A stretch of DNA of 64,000 nt from Camellia lanceoleosa (taxonomy: Eukaryota; Streptophyta; Magnoliopsida; Ericales; Theaceae). The stretch lies in NCBI GenBank assembly GCA_025200525.1, contig CM045767.1, forward strand, positions 122,810,346 through 122,874,345. Direction: 5' to 3'. Below, piece by piece: positions 34,150 through 44,342 of this stretch (position 1 is its first letter; every line of letters begins with the position of its first letter). Made by a program: the position numbers and the translations under genes. A model generated the notes under the pieces. The model saw only the letters and a program-made list of their open reading frames with translations. It did no database searches and was not told the origin of the DNA.

Positions 34150-35040
34150 GTTTGATTGGTGTATCTTCCTTCTGCTCAGTTCAATTGGTTTGATTTAACT
34201 TGGTTCAGTTCGGTTCGATTCGGTTTGGTGGTTCGGTTCGATCTGGTCCGATTTTTGCTCGACTTCATTCGGTTCGGTTTAGCTCGGTTCGGTTGGCTTG
34301 GTTCAGATATCATCTTTGATTATCTGGTTTGGGACTATGCACCCCAATGGTTGATTCCATGTTAGTTGAGTAGTGGCCATTTGCAAAAATAGGTTTTGAT
34401 TAATTTGAATGAAACTGACTAATTTTTCTCGAAAATTGTTCCATTTTGCAAAACTTGGACCATTCTTTGGACTTGAAAAGGGAAAATTTTCAGTGCTCAC
34501 AGCTTAGCTTACGTGATTTCAAAACAGAAAATGGAATAAGTATGCTAATCTAATTCTAATGTTGATCAAAACATTTTTACAACCAAAAAAAAAAAAAAAT
34601 CAAGAAAAAAAAAAAAATTCAAGGTAATGAATTAGGGGCATAGTCGAGTCAGTGATTCTATCTTCTCCCCCGCTCGAGTCAACTCGTCAATGTATATCAG
34701 TGTGTCTTCATACCAGTCAATGTATTTATACCAATCAGGGTATTCATACCAGTCAAGGTATATCAGTGTGTCGTCATACCAATTAGTGTATTTATACCAG
34801 TCAGGGTATTCATACTAATCAGTGTATATAAGTGTTCCTTTCATACCAGTCAGTATATTTATACCAGCCGGTATATTTATACCAGTCAGTGTATAGAAGT
34901 GTGTTTGGATTAGTTTGGCTTCGTTTTTCTTACGTTGAGTCGGTGTATTTATACCAGTCCGTGTATAGAAGTGTGTTTGGATTATTTTGGCTTCGTTTTT
35001 CTCATGTTGAGTCAGTGTTATTTTTATTCAGGTCAGTGTG
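34150..35040. repeat. GGTTC-rich and TATTTATACCAGTCA tandem repeats
   Basis: At 34195-34305, GGTTCGGTT-like pentamer repeats occur. From about 34690 to 35030, variants of CAGTCAGTGTATTTATACCA recur about a dozen times, with a longer duplicated segment GTGTTTGGATTA..TTTGGCTTCG at about 34900 and 34970. Confidence 0.7.
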
Positions 35041-35380
35041 GATCAATGTCCAATTCAGAGTTCAAATTGCAATCAATCTCAAAATCGATCAAACAAAATA
35101 TTTTCCAACTCAAAGTGATATGCCAGTCACACCATTGGGATACAAAATCGAAACTTTTTATTACAGTTAGGGGAGGACATCCTCGATTACAGAGACTCCA
35201 AACAAAAAAAAAAAAAAAAACAACATATATACAAAAAAAAAAAAAAAAAAGAAATACAAAAAAACAAACCCAGAAAAAAAAAAATACAAAGTCCAGAAAA
35301 AGAAATATATATATATATAAAAAAAAAACAGATCATTGTTCTTCTTCTTCTTCTTTGCCGGTGTCGGCCACATGCCAACT

Positions 35381-35905
35381 TCAGTTACTCGGCTCTTCCG
35401 TCGCCGAGCTCTTCCTCTTTTTGTCATCGGCCTTCGAAGGCCCTGCCTCAATGTTTCCGGCAAAAGAGTTCACTTTTTGCCGACCATCAAAGGAAAAGTA
35501 CGTCGGCGCTCCGAACTGGTCCAGACAAATGGTCTGTCGTTTTACCTCTCTACTCTCCATGGAGGTAGTCTTCCGTTTCAGTTCTTTGTTCTCTGCCTTC
35601 AGCGCACAAACCTCCGCTCGTGCATCCCTATACATCTGCTGAAGCAGATTAAGTTGGGCATTAACCCGATGTAGCTCACTCGTCCTGTTTTGCAGACGGT
35701 GAGACAAATTAGTGACCGCGGCCACTGTTTCCATACACGACTTCAATGTGAGGTGGTTAGCATCAATATCAGTTTGAGCAGCCATCACTTGCTCAACTGA
35801 TAGTGTAGGAAGACTGGGATGAGTAAGAGCAGAGGCACTTGGCCCAGAGGAGCTCGATGGATCATTAAGATCTGGAAACAGAGAGAGAGGGCGAGGCGAA
35901 GCCAT
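35381..35905 (-). CDS. Antisense ORF with coiled coil, unknown function
   Basis: This 174-codon ORF runs opposite to the retrotransposon. The N terminus ([20 protein letters not shown]) is Pro/Ser-rich. The centre (about residues 50-115) is a predicted coiled coil with heptad-like Leu spacing, including [20 protein letters not shown] and [18 protein letters not shown]. The C terminus is basic and hydrophilic ([15 protein letters not shown]). The composition is ordinary coding-like, unlike the repetitive surroundings. No known domain is recognised. Some Tat-lineage plant retrotransposons carry extra or antisense ORFs (for example gene23 of maize Grande), so this may be that kind of gene. A TATA-rich stretch upstream on its strand (about 36222-36245) could serve as promoter. 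Confidence 0.55.
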   Translation of the reverse strand: MASPRPLSLFPDLNDPSSSSGPSASALTHPSLPTLSVEQVMAAQTDIDANHLTLKSCMETVAAVTNLSHRLQNRTSELHRVNAQLNLLQQMYRDARAEVCALKAENKELKRKTTSMESREVKRQTICLDQFGAPTYFSFDGRQKVNSFAGNIEAGPSKADDKKRKSSATEEPSN

Positions 35906-36280
35906 GTATAAGAGAAGAGAAGAAAGAAATGGCAGAAAAGAAGGCAGTCACAGAAGAATGGCCGAAAACAGAAGAGAAAAAGAAGAAGGAGGAGGACGAT
36001 GGAAGAGCGATAATGGAGAAGGAGAAGAAGAAGAGAATGGTTAAGAAAAAGAAGGCCGATACTAAAGAGAAGAAGAAGACGAGAGAGAAAGACAAAGGAG
36101 GGAGAGAGCCGAGGAGAGCCTGCAAATCGAGGCCTGCTTTTGTCGGCCAGCTGACGCAAAAGCTGGGCCTCGTGTCAAACGCGTGTATCAAAAGAAGAGA
36201 GAGACGCGGGAGAGTTGTGTATGCATATATGTATATATATTGTATAGCTATGTAATATAGGTATTGTTTTGAACATTTGT

Positions 36281-36712
36281 GTCACAAGTGTGGCTTGGGT
36301 TCAGTGGTTTGGCCTAGTGAGTTAAGGATTGAAAGGCTGAGTCCGAGGTCAGGGGTTCGAACCCCACATCGAGTTTTTCTTTGTTTTGTTTTTGTTTTGG
36401 TTTTGATATATATATGTTTTGTCCACCTATATATAGATATATATATTTGTTTGAATTGTTTCTGTCACCCAAGTGGCTTGGGTTCAGTGGTGTGGCTCAA
36501 TGGTTGAAGGCTGAAGGCTGAGCCCGACGTCAGGGGTTCAAACCCCACATTGAGTGTTTCTTTTTGGTTTGTTTTGGTTTTATGTATATATATGTCTTGT
36601 ATAGTATATATATATTTGTTTGTATATTTTGTCACAAGAGTGATGCGGCTCAGTGGTTAAGGACTCGGAGGCCGAGCTTGAGGTCAGGGGTTCGAAACCC
36701 CGTATCCCATGG
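36281..36712 (+). repeat. Three tandem tRNA-like (SINE-like) units
   Basis: Units start with GTCAC at about 36281, 36464 and 36631. Each has a tRNA-like head: an A-box-like sequence (best TGGCTCAATGG at 36493-36503) and a B-box-like sequence (GGTTCGAACCC at 36354-36364, GGTTCAAACCC at 36534-36544, GGTTCGAAACC at 36689-36699). A T/G- and TATATA-rich tail follows. Box spacing is tRNA-like but the heads do not fold as full tRNAs. They resemble a SINE head multiplied in tandem inside the LTR element. Confidence 0.65.
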
Positions 36713-36839
36713 CCATCCATTTTGTGTTTTTTCTTTCTTTTTTGTGTTTTGCGTACGTGTGCTGACGTCAGCAAACAGAATGTGCCTTCTCAGTAACGGT
36801 ATATTCCCACTGACGGTTGCAAACGGAATATTCTCCACC

Positions 36840-37205
36840 TGTATATATCTCCGTATATATATCTATGTATATACCTATATATATTTGTGTCGTATGTACT
36901 GTATATATCTATGTATATGTCTGTATTTTGTCTATATATATCTGTGTATATATCCGTATATGTTTGTGTATAGGTTCGTATATGTCTGTGTCATATATAC
37001 CTGTATATATATCTGTGTATATGTCTGTATTTTGTCTATACATATCTGTGTATATATCCGTATATGTTTGTGTATAGGTCCATATATGTCTGTGTCGTAT
37101 ATACATGTATATATACTGTATATGTCTGTGTATATATCTGTATATATCTGTCTGTATGTTGTCTGTATATGTACATATATGTGTGTATTTATATGTAAAT
37201 ATTTG
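36840..37205. repeat. TGTATATATCTGTGTATATG minisatellite
   Basis: This is a degenerate 12-24 bp TATATATCTGTGTATATGTCTG repeat. Two larger near-identical halves (about 36900-36995 and 37005-37100) show a higher-order period of about 105 bp. Open frames through it on both strands are repeat artefacts. Confidence 0.8.
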
Positions 37206-37215
37206 TGTATTATCC

Positions 37216-38013
37216 TGCCTGTGTTTGCAATGAGTTCCTAGGAGACCAACTGCGACGGTGGAAGCTAAAGTTCGAATGGCGATGCCTAGAACGCAAAAGG
37301 TTCGGGATTTCCGAGACTAAAGTCTGGTTTAAATACCCAGGGGTGTATCCCTGGCTTGAAATCTGTATGGCAGCCCCATAGGTTGAGATAGCTTGTATGT
37401 GCCTCAACTCTGGAAACTGAACCAACCTAGTCTGTCACCCCGTTGGAGAATAGGGAAAGTTGTGAATATGATCAGGAAGTAAAGCGGCATCCGTGGCCAT
37501 TCAATCGATTAAAAATAGCAAGTGTGCTTGTTGTTCTTTTTCGGGTCTAGGAGACCTTAAATCCTCTGAAGGTGCAAGTCCTTTGGTGTTTGTTGTGCCC
37601 AAACGACTTCCACGGTCTAGGAGACCTTAAATCCTATAAAGGTGCAATTCCTTTGGTGTTTGTCGTGCCCGAATGACTTTGGGTGGTCTGGTATAGCCAC
37701 CTGCCTATGATTGCAATGAGTTCCTAGGAGACCAACTGCGACGGTGGAAACTAGAGTTTGAATAGCGATGCCTAGAACGCAAAAGGTTCGGAATTTCCGA
37801 GACTAAAGTCTGGTTTAAATACCCAGAGGTGCATCCAGGGGTGTATTCTCAGCTTGAAATCTGTATGGTAGCCCCATAGTTTGAGATAGCTTGTATGCGT
37901 CTCAATTATGGATACTGAACCAACCTAGTCTGTCACCCCGTTGGAGAATAGGGAAAGTTGTAAATATGATCAGACAAGCGGCATCCATGGCCATCCAAAT
38001 CGGTTAACAACAG
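37216..38013. repeat. Long direct duplication, 486-bp period, with an inner 72-bp doublet
   Basis: The copy from 37216 and the copy from 37702 share TTGCAATGAGTTCCTAGGAG, GCGATGCCTAGAACGCAAAA and CTGTCACCCCGTTGGAGAAT. Between them, two copies of a 72-bp unit (GTCTAGGAGACCTTAAATCC) lie at about 37546 and 37616. Confidence 0.8.
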
Positions 38014-38249
38014 CAGGTGCGCTTGTCTGTTCACACCACCCAATTGGTTAATAACAGCAGGTGCGCCTGTCTGTTTACACCACCTCTTCTCCTCTAGCGT
38101 GAGACGCGTTAGGTTGTTGATTCACTCGGTTAAAAACATCAGGTGCGTCTGTTGTTTACACCATATTTCCTCCTTTCGCGTGAGACGTGTTAGGATGTTG
38201 ATTTCTCTTGGTTGAGGTCTTTCCTCTCTTGCATAAATCATGAATTACA

Positions 38250-39245
38250 AACCGGCTTCGCGTAAGGCGTATAAGTCCAATTACAAACCGGCTTCGCGTA
38301 AGGCGTATAAGTCCAATTTTCAAACCGGCTTCGCGTAAGGCGCATAAGTCCAATTTTCAAACCGGCATCACATAGTGTATAAGTCCAATTACAAACCGGC
38401 TTCGCGTAAGGCGTATAAGTCCAATTTTCAAACCGGCATCACATAGTGTATAAGTCCAATTACAAACCGGCTTCGCGTAAGGCGTATAAGTCCAATTTTC
38501 AAACCGGCTTCGCGTAAGCGTATAAGTTCAATTACAACCGGCTTCGAGTAAGGCGTATAAGTCTAATTTTCAAACCGGCTTCGCGTAAGTGTATAAGTCC
38601 AATTACAAAACGGCATCACATAGTTTATAAGTCCAATTACAAACCGGCTTCGCGTAAGGCGTATAAGTCCAATTACAAACCGGCTTCGCGTAAGGCGTAT
38701 AAGTCCAATTTTCAAACTGGCTTCGCGTAAGGCGTATAAGTCCAATTACAAACCGGCTTCGCGTAAGGCGTATAAGTCCAATTTTCAAACCGGTATCACA
38801 TAGTGTATAAGTCCAATTTCAAACCGGCTTCGCGTAAGACGTATAAGTCCATTTTTTAAACCGGCATCACATAGTGTATAAGTCCAATTACAAACCGGCT
38901 TCGCGTAAGGCATATAAGTCCAATTTTCAAACCGGCTTCGCGTAAGGCGTATAAGTCCAATTTTCAAACTGGCTTCGCGTAAGGCGTATAAGTCCAATTT
39001 TCAAACCGGCTTCGCGTAAGCGTATAAGTCCAATTAGAAACCGGCTTCGCGTAGCGTGTAAGTCCAATTTTCAAACCGGCATCACATAGTGTATAAGTCC
39101 AATTACAAACCGGCTTCGCGTCAGCGTATAAGTCCAATTTTCAAACCGGCTTCGCGTAAGCGTATAAGTCCAATTACAACCGGCTTCGCGTCAGCGTATA
39201 AGTCCAATTTTCAAACCGGCTTCGCGTAGCGTGTAAGTCCAACTT
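38250..39245. repeat. About 28-copy tandem array, 35-bp unit
   Basis: The unit is roughly AAACCGGCTTCGCGTAAGGC followed by GTATAAGTCCAATT(A/T). There are two main variants: CTTCGCGTAAGGCG and a CpG-less CATCACATAGTG. Spacing is 31-37 bp. It lies just upstream of the 3' LTR, the place where Tat/Ogre-like elements often carry tandem arrays. Such arrays can seed satellite DNA. Confidence 0.9.
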
Positions 39246-39463
39246 TCAAACTACATTTTGAGTATATCGTTTGCATTCTACCCCTGAACTACGCTGGTTT
39301 GATTCCTTGCAAAGGGATACGTAGGCAACCTTCGGGTTCAACCACATGCATTGCATTTTGTTTGATTGCCCAAGTCTTACGGCCTTGTCAAAAGGGTCGT
39401 CTTCTGGCTTTGACATTCACTCACGTCATTTCATGACTTCGAGCTCTGTCAAAGAGGGGCAAC

Positions 39464-41811
39464 TGTAGACACCCCATTTTGACCGGCCCTAAGACTTGGG
39501 CATTTTATTTTGTAGTGTTTTATAATTTTATGTTTGTAGATATTAAATTAGGTGTGTGCATATTTTTTAAGTGTGTTTTATAAATTGATAACTATTTTTT
39601 TTTAAAAAAAACAAAAGAAAATAAAAAAAATAATAAACAAAAGAAAATTAAAAACAAAAAAAATATATAAAATAAAAAAAATAAATAAAAAGAAAAGAAA
39701 ATGGAGGGGGGGTCAGGGAATATATGATGATGAGGGATTTGAAGAAGAGAAGGGTAGGGAGAGAATGCTAAAATTGTGTTAGAATTTGAGAGAAAAGAAG
39801 TCTTAAAAACAAGAGAGTTGTTTTGCCAAACTAGTGAAGTTACATAGCCTCTTATATCTCATCTTCCCTGGTCAAAAATCACTCAAAGCCTTAACCAAAG
39901 AGAGAGTATTTTTTCCAAGAATAGAGTGATCATACACGTGTTCAAAATAGTCATTTTAAGCTCAAATTCCAAGCTTTTGAATTGAGGATTAAGATCATAA
40001 TTAACAACCTTGAGGGTGATCAAGAGGAAGTTTGAAAATCAAGAAGTTCAATCCTTCTTTACAAGGTGAATTTTCAATTCTTTCATTTTTCTTTCATGTT
40101 TTATCTTATATTTATTTTCTCATGTTAGTTTCATATTATGTTCTATCTTATATTTATTTTCTTATTTTAGTTTCATATTACTTTTGTTGTAATCTTGCAT
40201 ATTCTATCCCATATTTATTTTCTTGTTTTAGTTTTGTAGTAGTTGTATTTTTTTTTTGTGTTCTTATTTTAATTTCACAATCTTGCATGTTCTATTTTAT
40301 ATTTGTTTTCTTGTTTTAGTTTCATAGTAGTTGTGTAGTAATCTTGCATTTCCTAGGTTAAAGTTATCCTCTTATATTAGTTTCATATTAGTTTTGTTTT
40401 AATCTTACATATTCTACCTTATATTTGTTTTCTTAATTTAGGTTCAGGTTAGTTTTGTTATAATTTTGCACTTTCTATTTTTGTTTCCTTGTTGTAAGCT
40501 AACCGGTAGTGGTTAGTTGAGCCATCTACATATTTCTTGTTTCTTCCTTTTCTTGGTTTCGCAACAAGACAGGTTTTGCTCGGCTTAGTTGGCCGACCGG
40601 CATATTTGGCCGGTCGGTTAGCTTCCTTCTGACAAGATGGCATAACCTCCCAATGTTGATCAATTTCCGCCAACAATTCCAAGGCACATGAAGCTTTTTC
40701 TTTTATTTATTTTTATTTTGAGTGTTTTGCGAGGTTTTTTTTATTTTGTTGTAATATTTTCCTCATCCCTTTGTAATTTGGTTTGTAATTATTCTTTCAA
40801 GTGTTGTAATAATTCCCCATCCCCACTTCTTTCTATCCCATTCTTTTACTTGCTTTCCTTATTTATACATAAACATCATATTTATTTTTCATCATATTCA
40901 TGTTTTGCATCCATGTTTCATGCATCTTGATTCGGCTAAGTTTGCATTTGTGGATTTAATCAATTCCTATGTGATTATGTGCGCTACCTCATGTTCTTGA
41001 GATGATTCACATGTCATATCTTAGAAGCCGAATCTTTAGTTGTATCTCATGAGTGAATTGTATTAGGATTCTGTATATAAGATCATGCATATTTTACTAA
41101 CTTTGTTTTGTAGCTGTTCGAGGGACGTCGGTCAATCTGTGAGTTTTTATGCTTTAGCATCCCGTTTGTGTGTGTTTTTCTTACTATGTCTAGCATTCTA
41201 CCATGAGGCTATTTGCTTATGTGATATAACTCTATGAATGCCAGTGGATGGAGGTTGTGTCGCTTAATTTGGAATGATGTTGATTTTTCATGCTTGTAAA
41301 CTCAATTTATTTGGGTTGTACATCGTCAAAACTCTTTCAAAATGCATGATATCAAATTGTTCCAAAATGAATGGCATAGTCTATACTTGTATGCTTCACA
41401 TAGTAAATTTTAGGATTTATTAACTAATCAGAACATGAACATATAAAGAAAATAAAAGTCATATCATGGTTTAGTAGAGGCCGATCTTTTGATCGGGTGA
41501 GCGGGGGTGCTCATTATTGACCTTCCCCTCTCATACCTAAGGTTCCGAACCAAGCATCCTTGGTTACGACGAACAGAGGCCTTGGCACTGAGTCATGGGT
41601 TTCCTAATTTCCCAAAATATTAGGTGGCGACTCTGAGATCTGATGACGCAGTCCATTTTTGACAAAATTGTAATAAAATGGATTTTCAATAAAAGTTGCC
41701 AAATCTGGACTCTCATCTATGTTTCACATTGCACTCGTGAAACTTGAGATCAAAGAGATCTCGGGAGTCCGAACTGTTTAACGCGCGAGGGTACCCCCCG
41801 GGCATGTTACA
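39464..41811 (+). repeat. 3' LTR of the large non-coding element
   Basis: The LTR is about 2348 bp, nearly identical to 29093-31433, and ends in CA before the target duplication CCTGG. Differences seen by eye are scattered substitutions and 1-4 base indels. Confidence 0.9.
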
Positions 41812-42111
41812 CCTGGCCAAACAATTTAAACGAGATTACATCTCATATCAACAATACTTCCGTTTTAATTGAGATAACAACTCAAATTAAACACTTCATA
41901 CTTCACATTAGATATACATAATTGCTGTATCAATCTCAAATAAAACACCTCCGTACTTCATACATGATACACAGATTTGCTGTATCAATACTTCAATAGA
42001 TACACATAATTGCTGTATCGATGGAGTCTATCCCCTATCTCCTCCCAAATAATATCCGGTTTAGGAGTCCATCCCCTATCTTTCCCTAAACCGTGGAGTA
42101 CATCCCCTATC

Positions 42112-44282
42112 TATAGCGATCTCGAGTTTTACCCCTTGTTGTACAGTGATCCGGACTTGTTTCCGTGGATGTTAGTAGTTGTTTATATCTTGTTTGCATC
42201 CTTTCGTACTTTGTATTGGAGTTATAGGATGTGTTGGGTAGGTTTGTTACAGGTCGGTTGAACTTAGAAATCAAAAGTAGTTGCCCAGATTTTTGCCTTC
42301 ACACTCGAGCGGAGCTTTTGACGCTCGAGCGGGCCCTTCGTTGTTGCTTCTCCGCTCGAGCCTGATTTTTCATCTCCCAGTATTTCCTCTGCAGTGTTGG
42401 ACGCTCGAGCGGGAGTTTGTGTGTGACGCTCGAGCGGGGAGTTTTACGTTCGAGCGGGGACCTGGTTCTGCAAAAGTTTTAGGAGTGTGTATCCGCCACT
42501 CGAGCGGGAGTTTTGACGCTCGAGCGGGAGTCTGTGAGTGATGCTCGAGCGGGGTTTTCCACGCTCGAGCGGGGCGATTTTTATAACAACTTCGGGATTC
42601 CATCTTTGAATCACTTTTTCACATCTCTTCTCTCTCTTACTTTTTCAAAAGACACCATTGGAGAGCTTCTCTCTCTAAACCCTTCCCTTCTCTCTAGGTA
42701 TTGATCTAGTAGGAGTTGTTTCCTCACCTTTGGCCTTTACAAAAGTTGTGTTGATCGTCGAGGGCTACGTGTTGATCCAAGCATATTGAGTTTTGGAGCA
42801 CTTTGAGTTTCGTCTTCTTCTTCCTTTGAGCTTCGAATTTGAGGTAGGGATACCCAACTCCTCTTTATGAGCTTTGTCTTTGAATTTTGGTATTTTGATA
42901 TGTTGGAGGTTGTTGTGTAATTATGGGAAAGTTTGGGTCTTTTGTGTAATTTTACAAAAGTTGGGGTTTTGTTTATATAAACCTATTTGCATGTTTGGCA
43001 TAGAAAAATGAGATAAATGTTGGGTTATTGATGAAAATGGAACCTTAGGGTTGTGATGTTAATTATGGGAAATGCCCTAATTACATTGATAAATTAATTG
43101 GTATAATTAATTTGAAGAAAAGAGGAATTGAATTGAGAATGTTGGAATTGAATGTGTATGCGATTAAAGGGAGTAGTTAGATTCATTCGTCGCTCACCTA
43201 GTTGAAATGTTGATTATATATCCATTTGGTGCATTTATTTCCTATTTAGAAATAACTACTTTGGGCTATCGGTGGAGGATAGTCTTGATTGTTGTAGACA
43301 GTGCATGATGATTAGGCAAACTAAAACTAATCGATTGAGTATGCTATCGAATATAGCGACTGGAATAATACATTAAATTTATGTATTGATTGATTGTATA
43401 TGATCTATGTTTATATACATGTGTTGTGTGGGAGGAGATAGGGGATGTACTCCACGGTTTAGGGGAAGATAGGGGATGGACCTCTAAACCGGATTATGTG
43501 TGACATTGATACAGCACTACAATGTGTATCAAGTGTTGATTATGGAAGTGTTCGAATTGATTTGATATAGCACTAAAATATATATCGTTATCAATTGTGA
43601 AGTATAGAAGTGATTCTATGTTATGTTGATACAGTGCCGAAATGTGTATCTTTCGTAAAGTGTGAAAATAGTTTATGTGTTATCAATACAGTATTAAAAT
43701 GTGTATCCATCATGAATTTTGAAAGTGTTTTAAAGATGAGTCTAAATCTCATTAAGTTATTTGGCTAAGTGTTGAGCCTTGTTTTCAAACCCAAAGTTGA
43801 AAATGAAATGTAACATGGACTTAATGTCATGGAACCGGAAGGCGATATATGTGGATGTATCTGTGTTGACCATCTATCAACTGCTAATCTTTTAGTCTTT
43901 GTTCATAGCTGGTTTAGTGTATTTCTGCTGGGCTGTGGCTCACCCTTTATGGGACACCATTTTCAGGAACAGGTAGCATGCCACCTCCAAGGACATAGCT
44001 TGGGAGGCTCGAGGCAGACAGACTTTTGTCATTTTGTTATCTTTTGGATGTATTACATGTAAATTCAAGCCAAGGGCTTAATGTGTAGTTGAGTTAGTAC
44101 TCTCCTTTTTGTAACCAAGTGTTAACTTGGAAAGCTGTAAGCCCATAGGGCATTTGCTTTTGTTGTTAACATGTAATACTCATTGTAATGAACTACTCTG
44201 ATGAATAGAAGAAGATTTACCTTTTATATCAATGCTTGTCTAAATTGATGGGTTTTAATGTTATTATTTTGAGGGCGTTACA
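42112..44282 (+). repeat. Chromovirus 5' LTR (family 1)
   Basis: The LTR is 2171 bp, from TATAGCGATCTCGAG to GAGGGCGTTACA. The usual TG start is TA here and in the 3' LTR, while the solo copy at 10773 has TG. It contains a GCTCGAGCG cluster near its start and has lost one unit relative to the 3' LTR. Confidence 0.95.
42300..42575 (+). repeat. GCTCGAGCG palindrome cluster, 5' LTR
   Basis: About ten CGCTCGAGCG-like units at roughly 20-30 base spacing, the common unit being GACGCTCGAGCGGGAG. Compared with the cluster at 54500-54812 it lacks a stretch between two palindromes (at about 42360), as unequal exchange or slippage between units would produce. Confidence 0.85.
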
Positions 44283-44285
44283 ACT

Positions 44286-44297
44286 TGGTATCAGAGC
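44286..44297 (+). other. Chromovirus primer-binding site (initiator tRNA-Met type)
   Basis: TGGTATCAGAGC begins three bases after the end of the 5' LTR, the usual position and sequence for plant Tekay and many copia elements. Confidence 0.9.
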
Positions 44298-44342
44298 GTA
44301 CCGGGTTCGAATACTTTGGGTACGTGGGAAGTGATTAGTATC

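Larger units (their letters stand above)
29093..41811 (+). mobile_element. Large non-coding LTR retrotransposon (LARD-like, Tat/Ogre-type primer site)
   Basis: Two nearly identical LTRs (29093-31433 and 39464-41811) start TGTAGACACCCCATTTTGAC and end GCATGTTACA. The target duplication CCTGG occurs at 29088-29092 and 41812-41816. A primer site TGGCGACTCCACTGGGGA follows the 5' LTR, fitting tRNA-Arg and typical of Tat/Ogre-like gypsy elements. The purine tract AAAGAGGGGCAAC precedes the 3' LTR. The 8-kb interior encodes no gag, protease, RT, RNase H or integrase. It holds several tandem arrays, tRNA-like units and one antisense ORF. It must be mobilised by another element's proteins. Near-identity of the LTRs indicates recent transposition. 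Confidence 0.9.

Noticed and set aside
35929..36255. Lys/Glu-rich 108-codon ORF on the plus strand
   Set aside because: It is a purine-rich GAAGAAGAA tract upstream of the antisense ORF. The composition alone explains the open frame.
36281..36712. Functional tRNA genes
   Set aside because: B-box-like sequences are present, but the heads do not give a full cloverleaf with a clear anticodon arm and acceptor stem, and the A boxes are weak. SINE-like is a better description.
36564..37241. 225-codon ORF rich in Tyr, Ile and Val
   Set aside because: It is a translation of the TGTATATATCTG minisatellite, with equally open frames on the other strand.
38156..38997. Minus-strand ORFs with repeated GLIRLTRSRFVI or WTYTPYAKPV peptides
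   Set aside because: These are translations of the 35-bp tandem array in different frames.
42281..42603. Open frames on both strands through the LTR clusters (repeated DARAG, TLER, SLERA peptides)
   Set aside because: These arise because the GCTCGAGCG unit lacks stops in several frames. They recur in every LTR copy, have no start context, and are not conserved as protein. The same applies at 45373-45749, 48301-48824, 54434-54940 and 57282-57895.
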